41,251 nt of DNA, taken from NCBI GenBank assembly GCA_009701305.1, contig WLKK01000003.1:1-41251 (forward strand), read 5' to 3'. Below are positions 18,549 through 30,075 of this stretch, piece after piece. The notes beneath the pieces were generated by a model, which was not told the DNA's origin, ran no database searches, and saw nothing but the letters and a program-made list of their open reading frames with translations. The first letter of the stretch is position 1. Every line of letters starts with the position of its first letter. The stretch comes from Actinomycetota bacterium (GTDB lineage: Bacteria; Actinomycetota; Actinomycetes; Nanopelagicales; Nanopelagicaceae). Made by a program: the position numbers and the translations under genes.

Positions 18549-21245
18549 CTAGCGATTACGGGGATCTCCATGGCACCGTTTGTATTTTTTACCGGATCCA
18601 CAAGGGCAAAGTGAATTACGGGAAACGTTATCTGTTTTAGTTATTGGAGCTTGATATTCACCCGGAGCGGAGTATTGCAATTCTCGATCTTCTTCTTGAT
18701 TTGAAATACCTCGAGCCTGAATCTGTTCTCCATCATTTGTTTTCTCAACGGAGACTTCAGCGCTGAAAAGTAAACCTACGGACTCTTCTTTAATGCCTTC
18801 CATCATCGCAGAAAATAATTCGTATCCCTCTTTTTGATACTCCACAAGTGGATCACGTTGGGCCATGGCACGAAGACCAATTCCCTCTTGTAAATAATCC
18901 ATCTCGTAAAGATGATCACGCCATCTGCGGTCAAGTACAGATAAAACAACTCTTCGTTCAAGTTCGCGCATAATGACTGGAGTTAGAGCCGTTTCGCGTT
19001 CTGCATACTTTTTTAATGCATCCTCTACAAGTGATTGCTGTAAATATTCACTTGAAATCCCAGATCTGCCACCACACTCTTCTTCCAACTCACTAACCGT
19101 TATTCCTACTGGGTAGATGCCATGCAATGAAACCCAGAGTGCTTCTAGATCCCAATCTTCCGGGAAACCTTGTGAAGTTCCAAAGGCTGCATATGTCGCA
19201 ACGGCATCTTCAATAAATGTGGTCATCTGTTCTTGAAGATTTGCACCTTCTAGAACTTCACGTCTCTCTTTGTAAATTACTTGGCGCTGACGGTTGAGAA
19301 CATCATCATATTTAAGAACATTTTTACGAATCTCAAAGTTTTGACTTTCTACCTGAGTCTGGGCTGATCGAATAGCGTTACTGACCATCTTCGACTCAAT
19401 TGGAACATCATCAGGAATTCCGGCCGCCCCTAAAAATCTTTCCACCAGCGCTGAATTGAAGCGACGCATCAAGTCATCTTGTAGCGAAAGGTAGAAGCGA
19501 GATTCACCCGGATCACCTTGTCGACCAGATCTACCACGTAACTGATTATCAATACGGCGCGACTCATGTCGTTCAGTACCAAGAACGTAGAGGCCGCCAA
19601 GGCCAACAACTTCATCATGTTCGGCAGCTACTTGGGCTCTCTGATTAGCTACTTCAGTTGGCCAAGCCGCTTCATACTCTTCAGGATTCTCGGCAGGAGA
19701 TAAACCGCGTGCTTGCAAATTAAAATCTGCAAAAAATTCAGCATTGCCACCAAGCATAATATCTGTACCACGACCGGCCATGTTTGTAGCAACTGTTACG
19801 GCAGATTTACAACCCGCACGGGCAATGATTATTGCTTCTCGCTCATGCTGTTTTGCATTCAAAACTTCATGTTTAATTCCACGTTTTGTTAGCAATCCAG
19901 AAAGTTCTTCTGATTTCTCAACGCTAACCGTGCCAACTAGGACGGGCTGCCCATTTCTATTTCGCTCTACTATGTCTGAAACAACTGCATTGAATTTAGA
20001 AATCTCTGTTTTGTAAATTAAATCTGAGGAATCTATTCTTTGCATTGGTCGGTTAGTTGGGATTGGCACAACTCCCAATTTATAGATTTGGTGAAACTCA
20101 GAAGCTTCAGTCATAGCAGTACCAGTCATACCAGAAAGTTTTTCATATAGCCTGAAATAATTCTGCAAGGTAATGGTTGCTAATGTTTGATTCTCATCTT
20201 TAATCTCCACTTTTTCTTTTGCTTCGAGTGCTTGATGGAGTCCCTCGTTATAACGCCTTCCATGCAAAATCCGGCCGGTATGCTCATCAACAATTAGTAA
20301 TTCTCCGCTCATGATTACGTAATCACGGTCGCGCTTAAAGAGTTCTTTTGCCCGGAGTGCATTATTTAAATAGATAATAAGTGGCGTATTTTCTGCTTCG
20401 TAAAGATTTTGAATTCCAAGTGCTTTTTCTACTTCGGTAATTCCGGCTTCTAAAACACCAACGGTTTTTTTCTTCTCATCAACTTCGTAATGTGCATTTG
20501 CTTGCAGGCGAGTAACAATATTTGCAAACTCGGAATACCATTTTGTTGCGCGATCTGCTGGCCCGCTGATGATTAGCGGAGTTCGAGCCTCGTCAATCAG
20601 AATTGAGTCAACTTCATCCACAATCGCAAAATTGTGCTCACGCTGAACGCAATCTTCAATCGACCATGACATGTTGTCGCGTAAGTAATCAAAACCAAAC
20701 TCATTATTTGTTCCATAAGTTATATCGCAAGCATAGGCTTCGCGTCTTTCTGCTGGATCCATTGAACTGACAATGACTCCAACTTTTAATCCAAGAAAAC
20801 GATGTACGCGCCCCATCCATTCACTGTCGCGTTCTGCTAAATAATCATTTACCGTAATAATATGGACGCCTTTTTCAGCTAGCGCGTTTAAATAAGCTGG
20901 CAATGTAGAAACTAATGTTTTACCTTCACCTGTGCGCATTTCAGCGATGTTGCCGCGATGGAGTGCTATGCCTCCCATAAGTTGAACATCGTAATGACGT
21001 TGACCCAAAGTTCGCTTAGCTGCTTCGCGCACAACTGCGAAAGCTTCTGAAAGCAAATCATCTAAATCTTCGCCCTCACTTAGGCGCTGGCGAAATTCAA
21101 CGGTTTTATTTCGAAGCTGTTCATCTGTTAAGCCTGAAATCGAAGGTTCAAACTCATTAACTTTTTTAGCGGCCTTTTGGAGATCTTTTACGACACGTCC
21201 TTCACCTGCACGCAGGATCTTGTCTAATATCGCAACCACGGACAC
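18549..21245 (-). CDS. secA: Preprotein translocase subunit SecA
   Basis: [54 protein letters not shown]-terminal SEC-C motif [19 protein letters not shown] start. Confidence 0.99.
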   Translation of the reverse strand: MSVVAILDKILRAGEGRVVKDLQKAAKKVNEFEPSISGLTDEQLRNKTVEFRQRLSEGEDLDDLLSEAFAVVREAAKRTLGQRHYDVQLMGGIALHRGNIAEMRTGEGKTLVSTLPAYLNALAEKGVHIITVNDYLAERDSEWMGRVHRFLGLKVGVIVSSMDPAERREAYACDITYGTNNEFGFDYLRDNMSWSIEDCVQREHNFAIVDEVDSILIDEARTPLIISGPADRATKWYSEFANIVTRLQANAHYEVDEKKKTVGVLEAGITEVEKALGIQNLYEAENTPLIIYLNNALRAKELFKRDRDYVIMSGELLIVDEHTGRILHGRRYNEGLHQALEAKEKVEIKDENQTLATITLQNYFRLYEKLSGMTGTAMTEASEFHQIYKLGVVPIPTNRPMQRIDSSDLIYKTEISKFNAVVSDIVERNRNGQPVLVGTVSVEKSEELSGLLTKRGIKHEVLNAKQHEREAIIIARAGCKSAVTVATNMAGRGTDIMLGGNAEFFADFNLQARGLSPAENPEEYEAAWPTEVANQRAQVAAEHDEVVGLGGLYVLGTERHESRRIDNQLRGRSGRQGDPGESRFYLSLQDDLMRRFNSALVERFLGAAGIPDDVPIESKMVSNAIRSAQTQVESQNFEIRKNVLKYDDVLNRQRQVIYKERREVLEGANLQEQMTTFIEDAVATYAAFGTSQGFPEDWDLEALWVSLHGIYPVGITVSELEEECGGRSGISSEYLQQSLVEDALKKYAERETALTPVIMRELERRVVLSVLDRRWRDHLYEMDYLQEGIGLRAMAQRDPLVEYQKEGYELFSAMMEGIKEESVGLLFSAEVSVEKTNDGEQIQARGISNQEEDRELQYSAPGEYQAPITKTDNVSRNSLCPCGSGKKYKRCHGDPRNR

Positions 21246-21342
21246 CTTCTCGTAAACACTCGTTCAAAATGGAGGGTAATAACCTAGGCCTACTCTAATC
21301 GTGAGGGGCACTTGGCTTCCAATTATCCGGCTTATCTCCACC

Positions 21343-22008
21343 TTAATTACGCACTAAACGTGCCGTATGGGCTGCCGTGATGGCCCCAATTGGTATGACG
21401 CCGCGCTGACGCAGGGCCCGCTGCGCCTCTCGTAAAGTCGCCCCCGTAGTCAGTAAATCATCAACCAGAATTATCGGAAATTTTGCTAACAACTTCAAAT
21501 TTTTTGGCGTGCAATCAAAAGCACCAACTAAATTTTGAGAACGCTCTTTTTCACTAAGTTTGCTCTGGTCCTGTACATCTCTATTGACTTTAATAATCGA
21601 TAAGACTTTATCACCGCTCTGAATTGCCACTTGATTACAAAGATCTAGCATGAAATCGCGACCTCTTCGTCGAACTGATTTGGGATTTGAGGGAATTGGG
21701 ACAAAGACGCAAACTAAATGTTTGCTAATTCCACGACGTGCTTGCAGAAGCGCTTCTGTTAAAATTTTTCCAGCTTCACGTTCGCCATCCTCTTTGTAAG
21801 CTAGCAATACCGCACGCACTTCATTTCGATATTGTGCAACAGAAAAAACAGATAAAACTGAAACGCTATTTTTATTTAGCTTGATACTTATTGGTGGTTT
21901 TTGCCAAAAAATCTTACAAGATTCACAGATGCTTACTGCTGGTTTATGGCAGCCCGGGCATCTTTTTGGATAAATCAGATCCAAAAGGGGGTAAAGCGAC
22001 TTTCTCAT
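21343..22008 (-). CDS. ComF family phosphoribosyltransferase-like protein
   Basis: N-terminal CPGCHKPAVSICESC zinc-binding region and PRPP-like IILVDDLLTTGATLREAQRAL. Confidence 0.92.
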   Translation of the reverse strand: MRKSLYPLLDLIYPKRCPGCHKPAVSICESCKIFWQKPPISIKLNKNSVSVLSVFSVAQYRNEVRAVLLAYKEDGEREAGKILTEALLQARRGISKHLVCVFVPIPSNPKSVRRRGRDFMLDLCNQVAIQSGDKVLSIIKVNRDVQDQSKLSEKERSQNLVGAFDCTPKNLKLLAKFPIILVDDLLTTGATLREAQRALRQRGVIPIGAITAAHTARLVRN

Positions 22009-22065
22009 AAAGAAGTAATACCGATAAAATTAGCAGAGTAAAAACCGGTAAATCTTTTTTGCGGA

Positions 22066-23619
22066 TTATCCCGCTATGTGCAAAATTGGAATAGGGCGGT
22101 CACGCAAACTTTGCCCACGCTCCCGCGGGAATGTGAAGATGAATTGCGCTCCTTTTCCAATTTCACCCCAAACTTCAATGACACCACCATGAAGATGAGC
22201 ATCTTCTTGCGCAATTGAAAGTCCAAGTCCGGTGCCACCTTTACTCCTAGCCCGTGCCGGATCAGCCCGCCAGAACCGATCAAAGACTCGATTTAATTCA
22301 CTTTTTCTTAAGCCAACTCCAAAATCTCGCACACTTACTGCCACACTTTGATCCGTGGCGCTAATTAAAACGTCAATATCTTTATTTTCACCATGTTCGA
22401 TGGCATTAATTAGTAAGTTACGCAAAATTCGATCAATTCTTCTTGGATCTATCACCACAGAAATTGGTTGCTCTGGTTCGGTCACATTAATGTCAATCTG
22501 ATGATCATGTGCGATTGGCACTAGAGCCTCAATACTCCGGCGCACGACAACTTTGAAATCAAGAAGTTCTGGCTCTAGCCGTACAACACCTGCATCAAAT
22601 CGGCTTACTTCCAGGAGTTCACTCAACATATTTTCAAATCTATCAATTTGGGATAAAAGTAACTCTGAACTTCGCGAGATTGTTGGTTCAAAATTATCTC
22701 TTGCTCTGTATAAAACATCTGCTGCCATGCGCATAGTTGTCAATGGAGTCCTGAGTTCATGTGAAACATCTGCGACAAAGCGCTGTTGCACTCTAGATAA
22801 ATTCTCCAGCCGTAAAATTTGTTCCTGCAGGACATTAGCCATGTCATTGAAAGAGTTTCCAAGACTTGCAATCTCTTCGGCACCATCTGTGCTCATTCTT
22901 TCTTCAAGCTGTCCAGCAGCTAATTTTTCAGCAATCTGAGCTGCAGATCTTACTGGCCGGACAACCTGACGAACTACTACTAAAACAATGATCGCAATCA
23001 ACAATATAAGTGATAACCCACCTACTAAGAGCGTGCTGCGCACTAGTGCAATAGTTTCATACTCATTCTCAATATTAAAAAGAAAGTAAATCTCATAAAT
23101 TCCCACAGTAGGCAACGAAACTTTTCCGCCAATGATTAGCGCTCGTGGGCTATTTACTACAGATACTAGTGGCGAAATATTTTCACGGGAAATAATATTT
23201 CCATAACTATGTTGCAAAGTTGACGAAGCACGTACTCGATCTCGTAGTTCACTAGGAATAGAATTTTTGGAAACTAAATTGGTACTTCGTTCAGTTTTGA
23301 GCAAAGTGCCTTGTGGTGAATTCTGCTGAATCAAAATTACTTCACGGCCACTACCACCTTGGTTATTAGGCGTAAAATTATTTACTACGTTATCTAACGC
23401 CAGTTTGTAAGAACCACGTAATTGGGTACTAAGAAATGAAAACTGAGACTCTGTTTGATAAATTGAGGATTGACTTTCCGAAAGCGCTGAATCTAATTTT
23501 GAATCCTTAATACCATTTTGAACACTGATGAGAATTACAAAAGCAAGAATCGATATAGCGATGGTGGATAATACGACCGTGCTTGCCACCACCCGCACAG
23601 CCAAGGATGTTCTCTTCAT
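22066..23619 (-). CDS. mtrB: MtrB sensor histidine kinase
   Basis: TM-HAMP-HisKA (FVADVSHELRTPLTTMRMAADVL)-HATPase; next to mtrA. Start trimmed to MKRTSLAVRV at 23619. Confidence 0.93.
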   Translation of the reverse strand: MKRTSLAVRVVASTVVLSTIAISILAFVILISVQNGIKDSKLDSALSESQSSIYQTESQFSFLSTQLRGSYKLALDNVVNNFTPNNQGGSGREVILIQQNSPQGTLLKTERSTNLVSKNSIPSELRDRVRASSTLQHSYGNIISRENISPLVSVVNSPRALIIGGKVSLPTVGIYEIYFLFNIENEYETIALVRSTLLVGGLSLILLIAIIVLVVVRQVVRPVRSAAQIAEKLAAGQLEERMSTDGAEEIASLGNSFNDMANVLQEQILRLENLSRVQQRFVADVSHELRTPLTTMRMAADVLYRARDNFEPTISRSSELLLSQIDRFENMLSELLEVSRFDAGVVRLEPELLDFKVVVRRSIEALVPIAHDHQIDINVTEPEQPISVVIDPRRIDRILRNLLINAIEHGENKDIDVLISATDQSVAVSVRDFGVGLRKSELNRVFDRFWRADPARARSKGGTGLGLSIAQEDAHLHGGVIEVWGEIGKGAQFIFTFPRERGQSLRDRPIPILHIAG

Positions 23620-23629
23620 TTCGGTTAAA

Positions 23630-24312
23630 TCATCTACTTTGCATAAAATTTCCAGCGCGGTAGCCAACGCCACGTACTGTCATTACTAATTCTGGATTAT
23701 CGGGATCACGTTCAATTTTTGAACGAAGTCGCTGTACATGCACATTGACTAATCGAGTATCGGCTGTTTGTCGATAGCCCCAAACTTCAGATAGCAAAGC
23801 ATCCCGAGTAAAAACTCTACCTGGCTCCTTTGCAAGAGCTGCTAATAAATCAAATTCAAGTCGCGTCAGCGCAATAACTCGTCCGTCACGCTTCACTTCA
23901 TGAGCCACAAAATCAATGCTTACTTCCCCAAGATTTAAAGATGCGGTAGATGAAGGGATGCGGCGCAATCTAGTTTTAATTCGAGCGATTAACTCCCCTG
24001 GCTGAAATGGTTTTACGATGTAATCATCCGCACCAAATTCCAACCCTTTTACAATCTCTGCGGTTTCCCCTTTGGCGGTCAACATAACAATCGGAACCAT
24101 AGATTCGGCTCTAATCTGCTTACAAACTTCAATCCCATCAATTCCTGGCAACATGATGTCTAGTAAAACTAAATCTGGTGGAGTGGCGCGGAATATCTCC
24201 ATTACTTCATCTCCGCGCCCCACTAAATCAACTTCCATGCCTTCGCCGGTTAAGACGATTGCGAGCATCTCTGCAAGATCCTGGTCATCATCGACGACCA
24301 TAATCAGCGTCA

Positions 24313-24313
<1 letters not shown>
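23630..24313 (-). CDS. mtrA: MtrA OmpR-family response regulator
   Basis: MTLIMVVDDDQDLAEMLAIVLTGEGMEVDLV...LVLLDIMLPGIDG...YIVKPFQPGELIARI; winged helix at C-terminus. ATG at 24313 overlaps the ahcY stop (TAATG). Confidence 0.96.
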
Positions 24314-25641
<1,328 letters not shown>

Positions 25642-25679
25642 AAGGTTTAGAGCGCTTACCTTACTAAGAAGTGCCCGAT

Positions 25680-26705
25680 TTAACCCTGTGACGCTAACCA
25701 AAGTGAACCAGTGCCGCGGTATTCAAACTGCCCAACAGGAATAATTGCACCTAAATCCCCACCAATGGTGATCGAACTCTCCCCACTTTGACCACTAAGC
25801 ATCGCCTGGCCACCCCATACGAAGGCGATCGACTCGGTAGTAATTTGATGAGGTTGCGGGTTATCAGACAGCGGAAGTTGTAGCAATTTTAGTTCTGGAG
25901 CGCTCCAAGATTTGCCGTTTACTAACTTCTCTGGAGCTATTAAATAACTTTCTAAATTTTGAGCCGACAAATCTGCAATCTCCAAAAATAAATTTAGATC
26001 GATCGCTTTAACTGTTAATCCACCACGAACTACATTGTCACTTGCAGCCATTACTTCAATCCCAGTGCCATTTAAGTATGCATGGATTGTCCGCGGTGGC
26101 ACGTAGATGCCTTGGCCTGGGGAAAGTTTTACAAAATTACAAAGTAGCGTTGCGAGCACATCAAGTCGATCTGGATATCTGTTAGCGACTTCTAAACTCA
26201 ATTTTTGCCTATTGTTAGGAGTCGCCACTTTTCGCAAGTTACTGATCAAATCGGGAATCAAGCTCAAATCATCAGGAGCCCCTAGGAGAATTCTCAACAG
26301 ATCGCTTATTGAGTCGCCATTCTCTATTTTTGGAAGTAGAAAATTTGAAATCTTTAAGCTACCCATTGAGTTAACTGCCTCGATAATTTCACTTTCATCA
26401 GCGATTCCAACTAAGGCATAAAAATCTGATAAAGCTACAAGCATCTCCGGTTTATGATTTGCATCTGAAAATAGTTCAGGGGTTTTATTTACTTGAGATT
26501 TATTTGGATGAACTTGCAAAGATAAACTCTGTGCTACTGCCAAAATTTTTGCTAGAACTGGGAGGCTTCCTTTTGGAAAATCTCCAAACCACAACTCTGC
26601 TTCAGGCTGCTTACTGTTTTCAGCTCCCCGATTGCCCGCTAATACTGAATAGGATCCCCAGGCGTAATTTTTCACAACTCCGTTAAGTTGTTTAATTTCA
26701 CTCAT
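25680..26705 (-). CDS. manA: Mannose-6-phosphate isomerase, class I
   Basis: VKNYAWGSYSVL, QVHPNKSQ, ELWFGDFPKG, YVPPRTIHAYLNGTGIEVMAASDNVVRGGLT. Confidence 0.95.
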   Translation of the reverse strand: MSEIKQLNGVVKNYAWGSYSVLAGNRGAENSKQPEAELWFGDFPKGSLPVLAKILAVAQSLSLQVHPNKSQVNKTPELFSDANHKPEMLVALSDFYALVGIADESEIIEAVNSMGSLKISNFLLPKIENGDSISDLLRILLGAPDDLSLIPDLISNLRKVATPNNRQKLSLEVANRYPDRLDVLATLLCNFVKLSPGQGIYVPPRTIHAYLNGTGIEVMAASDNVVRGGLTVKAIDLNLFLEIADLSAQNLESYLIAPEKLVNGKSWSAPELKLLQLPLSDNPQPHQITTESIAFVWGGQAMLSGQSGESSITIGGDLGAIIPVGQFEYRGTGSLWLASQG

Positions 26706-26722
26706 CTTAGATTTATACCTAA

Positions 26723-26884
26723 TTAACGTTTTCGTGCTTGATCAATAAGTAAAACTGGTATTCCATCTTGAATTGGATAAGCAAGCGGACATTTCACGCA
26801 AAGTAATTCAGAATTAATCTCCTCTAGAGAGGCGTGACACTCAGGACAAGCTAGCACCGCTAATATCTTTGGGTCGATACTCAT
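26723..26884 (-). CDS. Trm112 family protein (53 aa)
   Basis: Below the ORF-track length cutoff. Translation: MSIDPKILAVLACPECHASLEEINSELLCVKCPLAYPIQDGIPVLLIDQARKR; CPxC and CxxC pair plus YPIxDGIPVLL signature; lies between manA and manB. Confidence 0.9.
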   Translation of the reverse strand: MSIDPKILAVLACPECHASLEEINSELLCVKCPLAYPIQDGIPVLLIDQARKR

Positions 26885-26925
26885 TTACTCATCCCGTTCT
26901 ACTTGTTTAAGTAACTTACTTGAAC

Positions 26926-28305
26926 TTACTTTAAATTAGCAATCAATTCCAAAACCTCGTCCCGTATAGAGGTCATTATTGCACCAGTATCCCCTTCGAC
27001 ATTTAAGCGTAAGAGTGGCTCCGTGTTTGATCCCCTTAAGTTAAACCACCATTTTTCAGTAATGACCATTAACCCATCCAACTCATCAATTTCTAAAAGA
27101 TCGGCATGATTGAGGTAATGGGATTTAATTTTTGAAATAACTGCTTGGATATCAGGAACTTTGGTGTTAATTTCTCCACTCTGCACATATTTTCTATATG
27201 GTGCCAATAGTTGCGACAAAGTTGTTCCCTGCTTTGCAGATCCAAGAGCTGCCAATGTATGAAGAGCAGCTAATGCTCCCGAGTCGGCGCCCCAAAACTC
27301 CTCAAAATAAAAGTGGCCAGAATGCTCCCCCGCAAAGACAGCGCCAGATTCAGCCATCATCGCCTTAATAAATGAGTGACCGACTCGACTGCGAAGTGGA
27401 GTGCCACCATTAGCTGAAATTACCTCTGGAACTATTCGTGATGAAATTAGGCTATAGATAACATTTGCTCCTGGATGTTTAGCAATTTCGCGTTGTGCAA
27501 TGAGGGCACTTAGTAGGGATGGATCAACGACATCCCCTTTTTCATCCACTAAGAAACATCGGTCAGCATCTCCATCAAATGCAAGACCTAAATCTGCCTG
27601 GTTTGATCGCACGCTAGCCTGCAAATCAACCAAATTGGCGGCATCAATGGGATTAGCCTCATGATTTGGAAAAGTTCCATCCAATTCAAAAAACATTGGA
27701 ATAACCTCTATTGGTAAATTAGCAAAAATTTTCGGAGCAGTATGCCCAGCCATTCCATTTCCGGCATCAATAACAACTTTTAAGGGCCTAATACTTCGGC
27801 AATCAACTAGATCATTTAAGAATTTTGCATATTCGACTAGCAAATCTTGAGAAATAACTTTGCCTTTTTTGTCTTTATCTGAATTTGCATAATTTCCACT
27901 TAATAAAACATCACGAATGAAATTTAAACCAGAATCTCGACCGATTGGTTTTGCAAATGCCTGGGCCATCTTAATTCCGTTGTAAGGGGCCGGATTGTGA
28001 CTTGCGGTAAACATTGCTCCAGGCATCATTAATCTACCGGTAGCAAAATAAAGTTGATCTGTCGAAGAAAGACCAATATTAATTACATCAGTCCCCTGTA
28101 AATTCACTCCCTCGCTAAATGCCCTAACTAATTCGGGAGATGAAGGTCGCATATCGTGACCAACTACAATGCATTCACTTTTCACTAGCATTGCAAATGC
28201 TTGACCAACATCAAAAACAAAATCTGGAGTTACGTAATTTTCTACTAGGCCTCGGACATCGTATGCTTTTATAATCTGGTCGATGAAACTTAATTCATAT
28301 TTCAT
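26926..28305 (-). CDS. manB: Phosphomannomutase/phosphoglucomutase
   Basis: FTASHNPAPYNGIKM phosphoserine loop, FDGDADRCFLVD metal loop, GEHSGHFYFEEF, RGSNTEPLLRLNVEG. Start trimmed to MKYELSFID at 28305. Confidence 0.95.
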   Translation of the reverse strand: MKYELSFIDQIIKAYDVRGLVENYVTPDFVFDVGQAFAMLVKSECIVVGHDMRPSSPELVRAFSEGVNLQGTDVINIGLSSTDQLYFATGRLMMPGAMFTASHNPAPYNGIKMAQAFAKPIGRDSGLNFIRDVLLSGNYANSDKDKKGKVISQDLLVEYAKFLNDLVDCRSIRPLKVVIDAGNGMAGHTAPKIFANLPIEVIPMFFELDGTFPNHEANPIDAANLVDLQASVRSNQADLGLAFDGDADRCFLVDEKGDVVDPSLLSALIAQREIAKHPGANVIYSLISSRIVPEVISANGGTPLRSRVGHSFIKAMMAESGAVFAGEHSGHFYFEEFWGADSGALAALHTLAALGSAKQGTTLSQLLAPYRKYVQSGEINTKVPDIQAVISKIKSHYLNHADLLEIDELDGLMVITEKWWFNLRGSNTEPLLRLNVEGDTGAIMTSIRDEVLELIANLK

Positions 28306-28309
28306 ATCT

Positions 28310-28687
28310 TTAATCCGACGGTAGTGCGCGCAAATGTCCTCGACGTCCAAGTGTTGGGTGAATCACTTCTTTTTGGGGTGAAGCCACACTTCGCACAGCT
28401 TCTGCGATCGCAAGTAGATCATCATGAGTTGGGCCAGTTGAATACTCTTCTGCCGCTAGTTTAATTAACTCCCAACCACGTGGCGGAGTCAGTTTTTCTC
28501 CATGAAGATTGCAAAGGTCATAATTATGTGGTTCGGCAAATGTTGCTAGTGGTCCGAGCACTACTGTTGAATCTGAATAGATGTAAGTCAAAGTCGAAAC
28601 TGCTGGTTCATTACATCCCATTTTGGCGCAGCGTCGTTGTGATGGTCTAGATGGTCGCGAAGAGTGAGTGGACACAGTACGAGACAT
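28310..28687 (-). CDS. DUF3499 family protein
   Basis: RRCAKMGCNEPAVSTLTYIYSDSTVVLGPL...YDLCNLHGEKLTPPRGWEL; start trimmed to MSRTVSTHSS. Confidence 0.88.
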   Translation of the reverse strand: MSRTVSTHSSRPSRPSQRRCAKMGCNEPAVSTLTYIYSDSTVVLGPLATFAEPHNYDLCNLHGEKLTPPRGWELIKLAAEEYSTGPTHDDLLAIAEAVRSVASPQKEVIHPTLGRRGHLRALPSD

Positions 28688-28749
28688 GTATATAAGGTAG
28701 CCGTTTTGATTAAGAAAGTTTGGGATTGGCGCGATAAATAAAGTCAAAA

Positions 28750-30075
28750 TTACTTTCTTGGAGTCAAAACTTCGCTATCTGAAATTGGAAGTGCCGAGCG
28801 CTCAATTGCCGTAACTGGCCTAATCGCCATTACTGAGACTCCTCGAGAATCCAACACTGAAAAACTCGCATACACCGGCTTAGCCCCAGGAATTATTCGA
28901 ATTGAGATTACATTGGCCGGGATTTTCCACGTATCGATTCCAGCCAAATTTTTCCGGCTTACTTTCTTTCGATTACTTGTTGTTTCTACAACTACAGAAC
29001 TATCTTCTGTATAAACATTAAGATTCATACCAATCGCAGGCACAGTTATTGCTTCGATGTTTTGCGCGTTAATTGCTTCACTTCCAGAACTCCAAGCGAA
29101 ATCAGAGAGTGATCCCTTTACGCTCGAAAAAACTGATGCAATTATTGGTTCGGTTGCATCAATCTGCAAAGCGAAAAATCTACCTGAAGGTAAGGATGAG
29201 AATGGGAGTTGGACAACTTTACCGGCAGGAACTCTTAGCTCTGCTAAACCGACAGGTGAGTAAATCCCAGATTTTGCTAAATAAGTAAGTTTCACTACGG
29301 CATCTGCTTCCCCTGGTACGAGTAAGCGTAGAAATTGTGAGTTAACCTTTTGAGTTTTACTTTTTCCAATTACCGAGGTAACAAATACTTTTTTATTTGG
29401 TGCCGCAGTTGGTGTAACGAAATCTCCACCTAATTTTGCAAGTCCTTTTTTCCGCTCATCAAACAAAACAGCTGAAAACCTTCCAGCTCTAGCAATTAAA
29501 TGGAAAGCTAAAAACTTTTTATTAGTAATCAATGAGTTTAGTTGGACTATTCGGGTGCTCTGTGCCGAAATAACTAAACTTTGATTACTTTCTTTCCCAT
29601 CTTCGCTCCAAATCTCTAAATCTATTACCGCTTTGCTTCGATTTGGATTTACAAATTGAAAATATCCAATACTGGAGATCGTAGACATTCCACCCAAAAC
29701 CCATTTTTCGCTGATTGCCGGGGTGCACTGAGTCAGAGCGATCCAACTTTGCGGTTTCACATTTACTACTAGAGGGCTTGCGCCCAACCCTTCTACCTCT
29801 TTTGCATAACTCCCTATACTGATTGAAGTAGTTTTTAGGGTTTTAAATTTCCTTTCTCCCTTTTTTATAGTTGCTACCCCTCGCTTTTTGGCGGCTAGAT
29901 AAACAACGGAATTAACTCCGGAAGGTTCTGATGGGCAAATTGTTGGCGAAATATTTTCGCTATATTTTCGAATCTCTGGCTTTGCCGACAACAGTTGCGA
30001 AAGAAGTACGATAAAAATAGCTGCAATTGCAATCGCCTGTACCCGGTTGATCCTTATCTCCTGGAGTTTAATCAT
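28750..30075 (-). CDS. Secreted/anchored DUF5719-like protein
   Basis: N-terminal TM then beta-rich extracytoplasmic sequence; overlaps the stop of the upstream GT2 fusion by 4 nt. Confidence 0.65.
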   Translation of the reverse strand: MIKLQEIRINRVQAIAIAAIFIVLLSQLLSAKPEIRKYSENISPTICPSEPSGVNSVVYLAAKKRGVATIKKGERKFKTLKTTSISIGSYAKEVEGLGASPLVVNVKPQSWIALTQCTPAISEKWVLGGMSTISSIGYFQFVNPNRSKAVIDLEIWSEDGKESNQSLVISAQSTRIVQLNSLITNKKFLAFHLIARAGRFSAVLFDERKKGLAKLGGDFVTPTAAPNKKVFVTSVIGKSKTQKVNSQFLRLLVPGEADAVVKLTYLAKSGIYSPVGLAELRVPAGKVVQLPFSSLPSGRFFALQIDATEPIIASVFSSVKGSLSDFAWSSGSEAINAQNIEAITVPAIGMNLNVYTEDSSVVVETTSNRKKVSRKNLAGIDTWKIPANVISIRIIPGAKPVYASFSVLDSRGVSVMAIRPVTAIERSALPISDSEVLTPRK

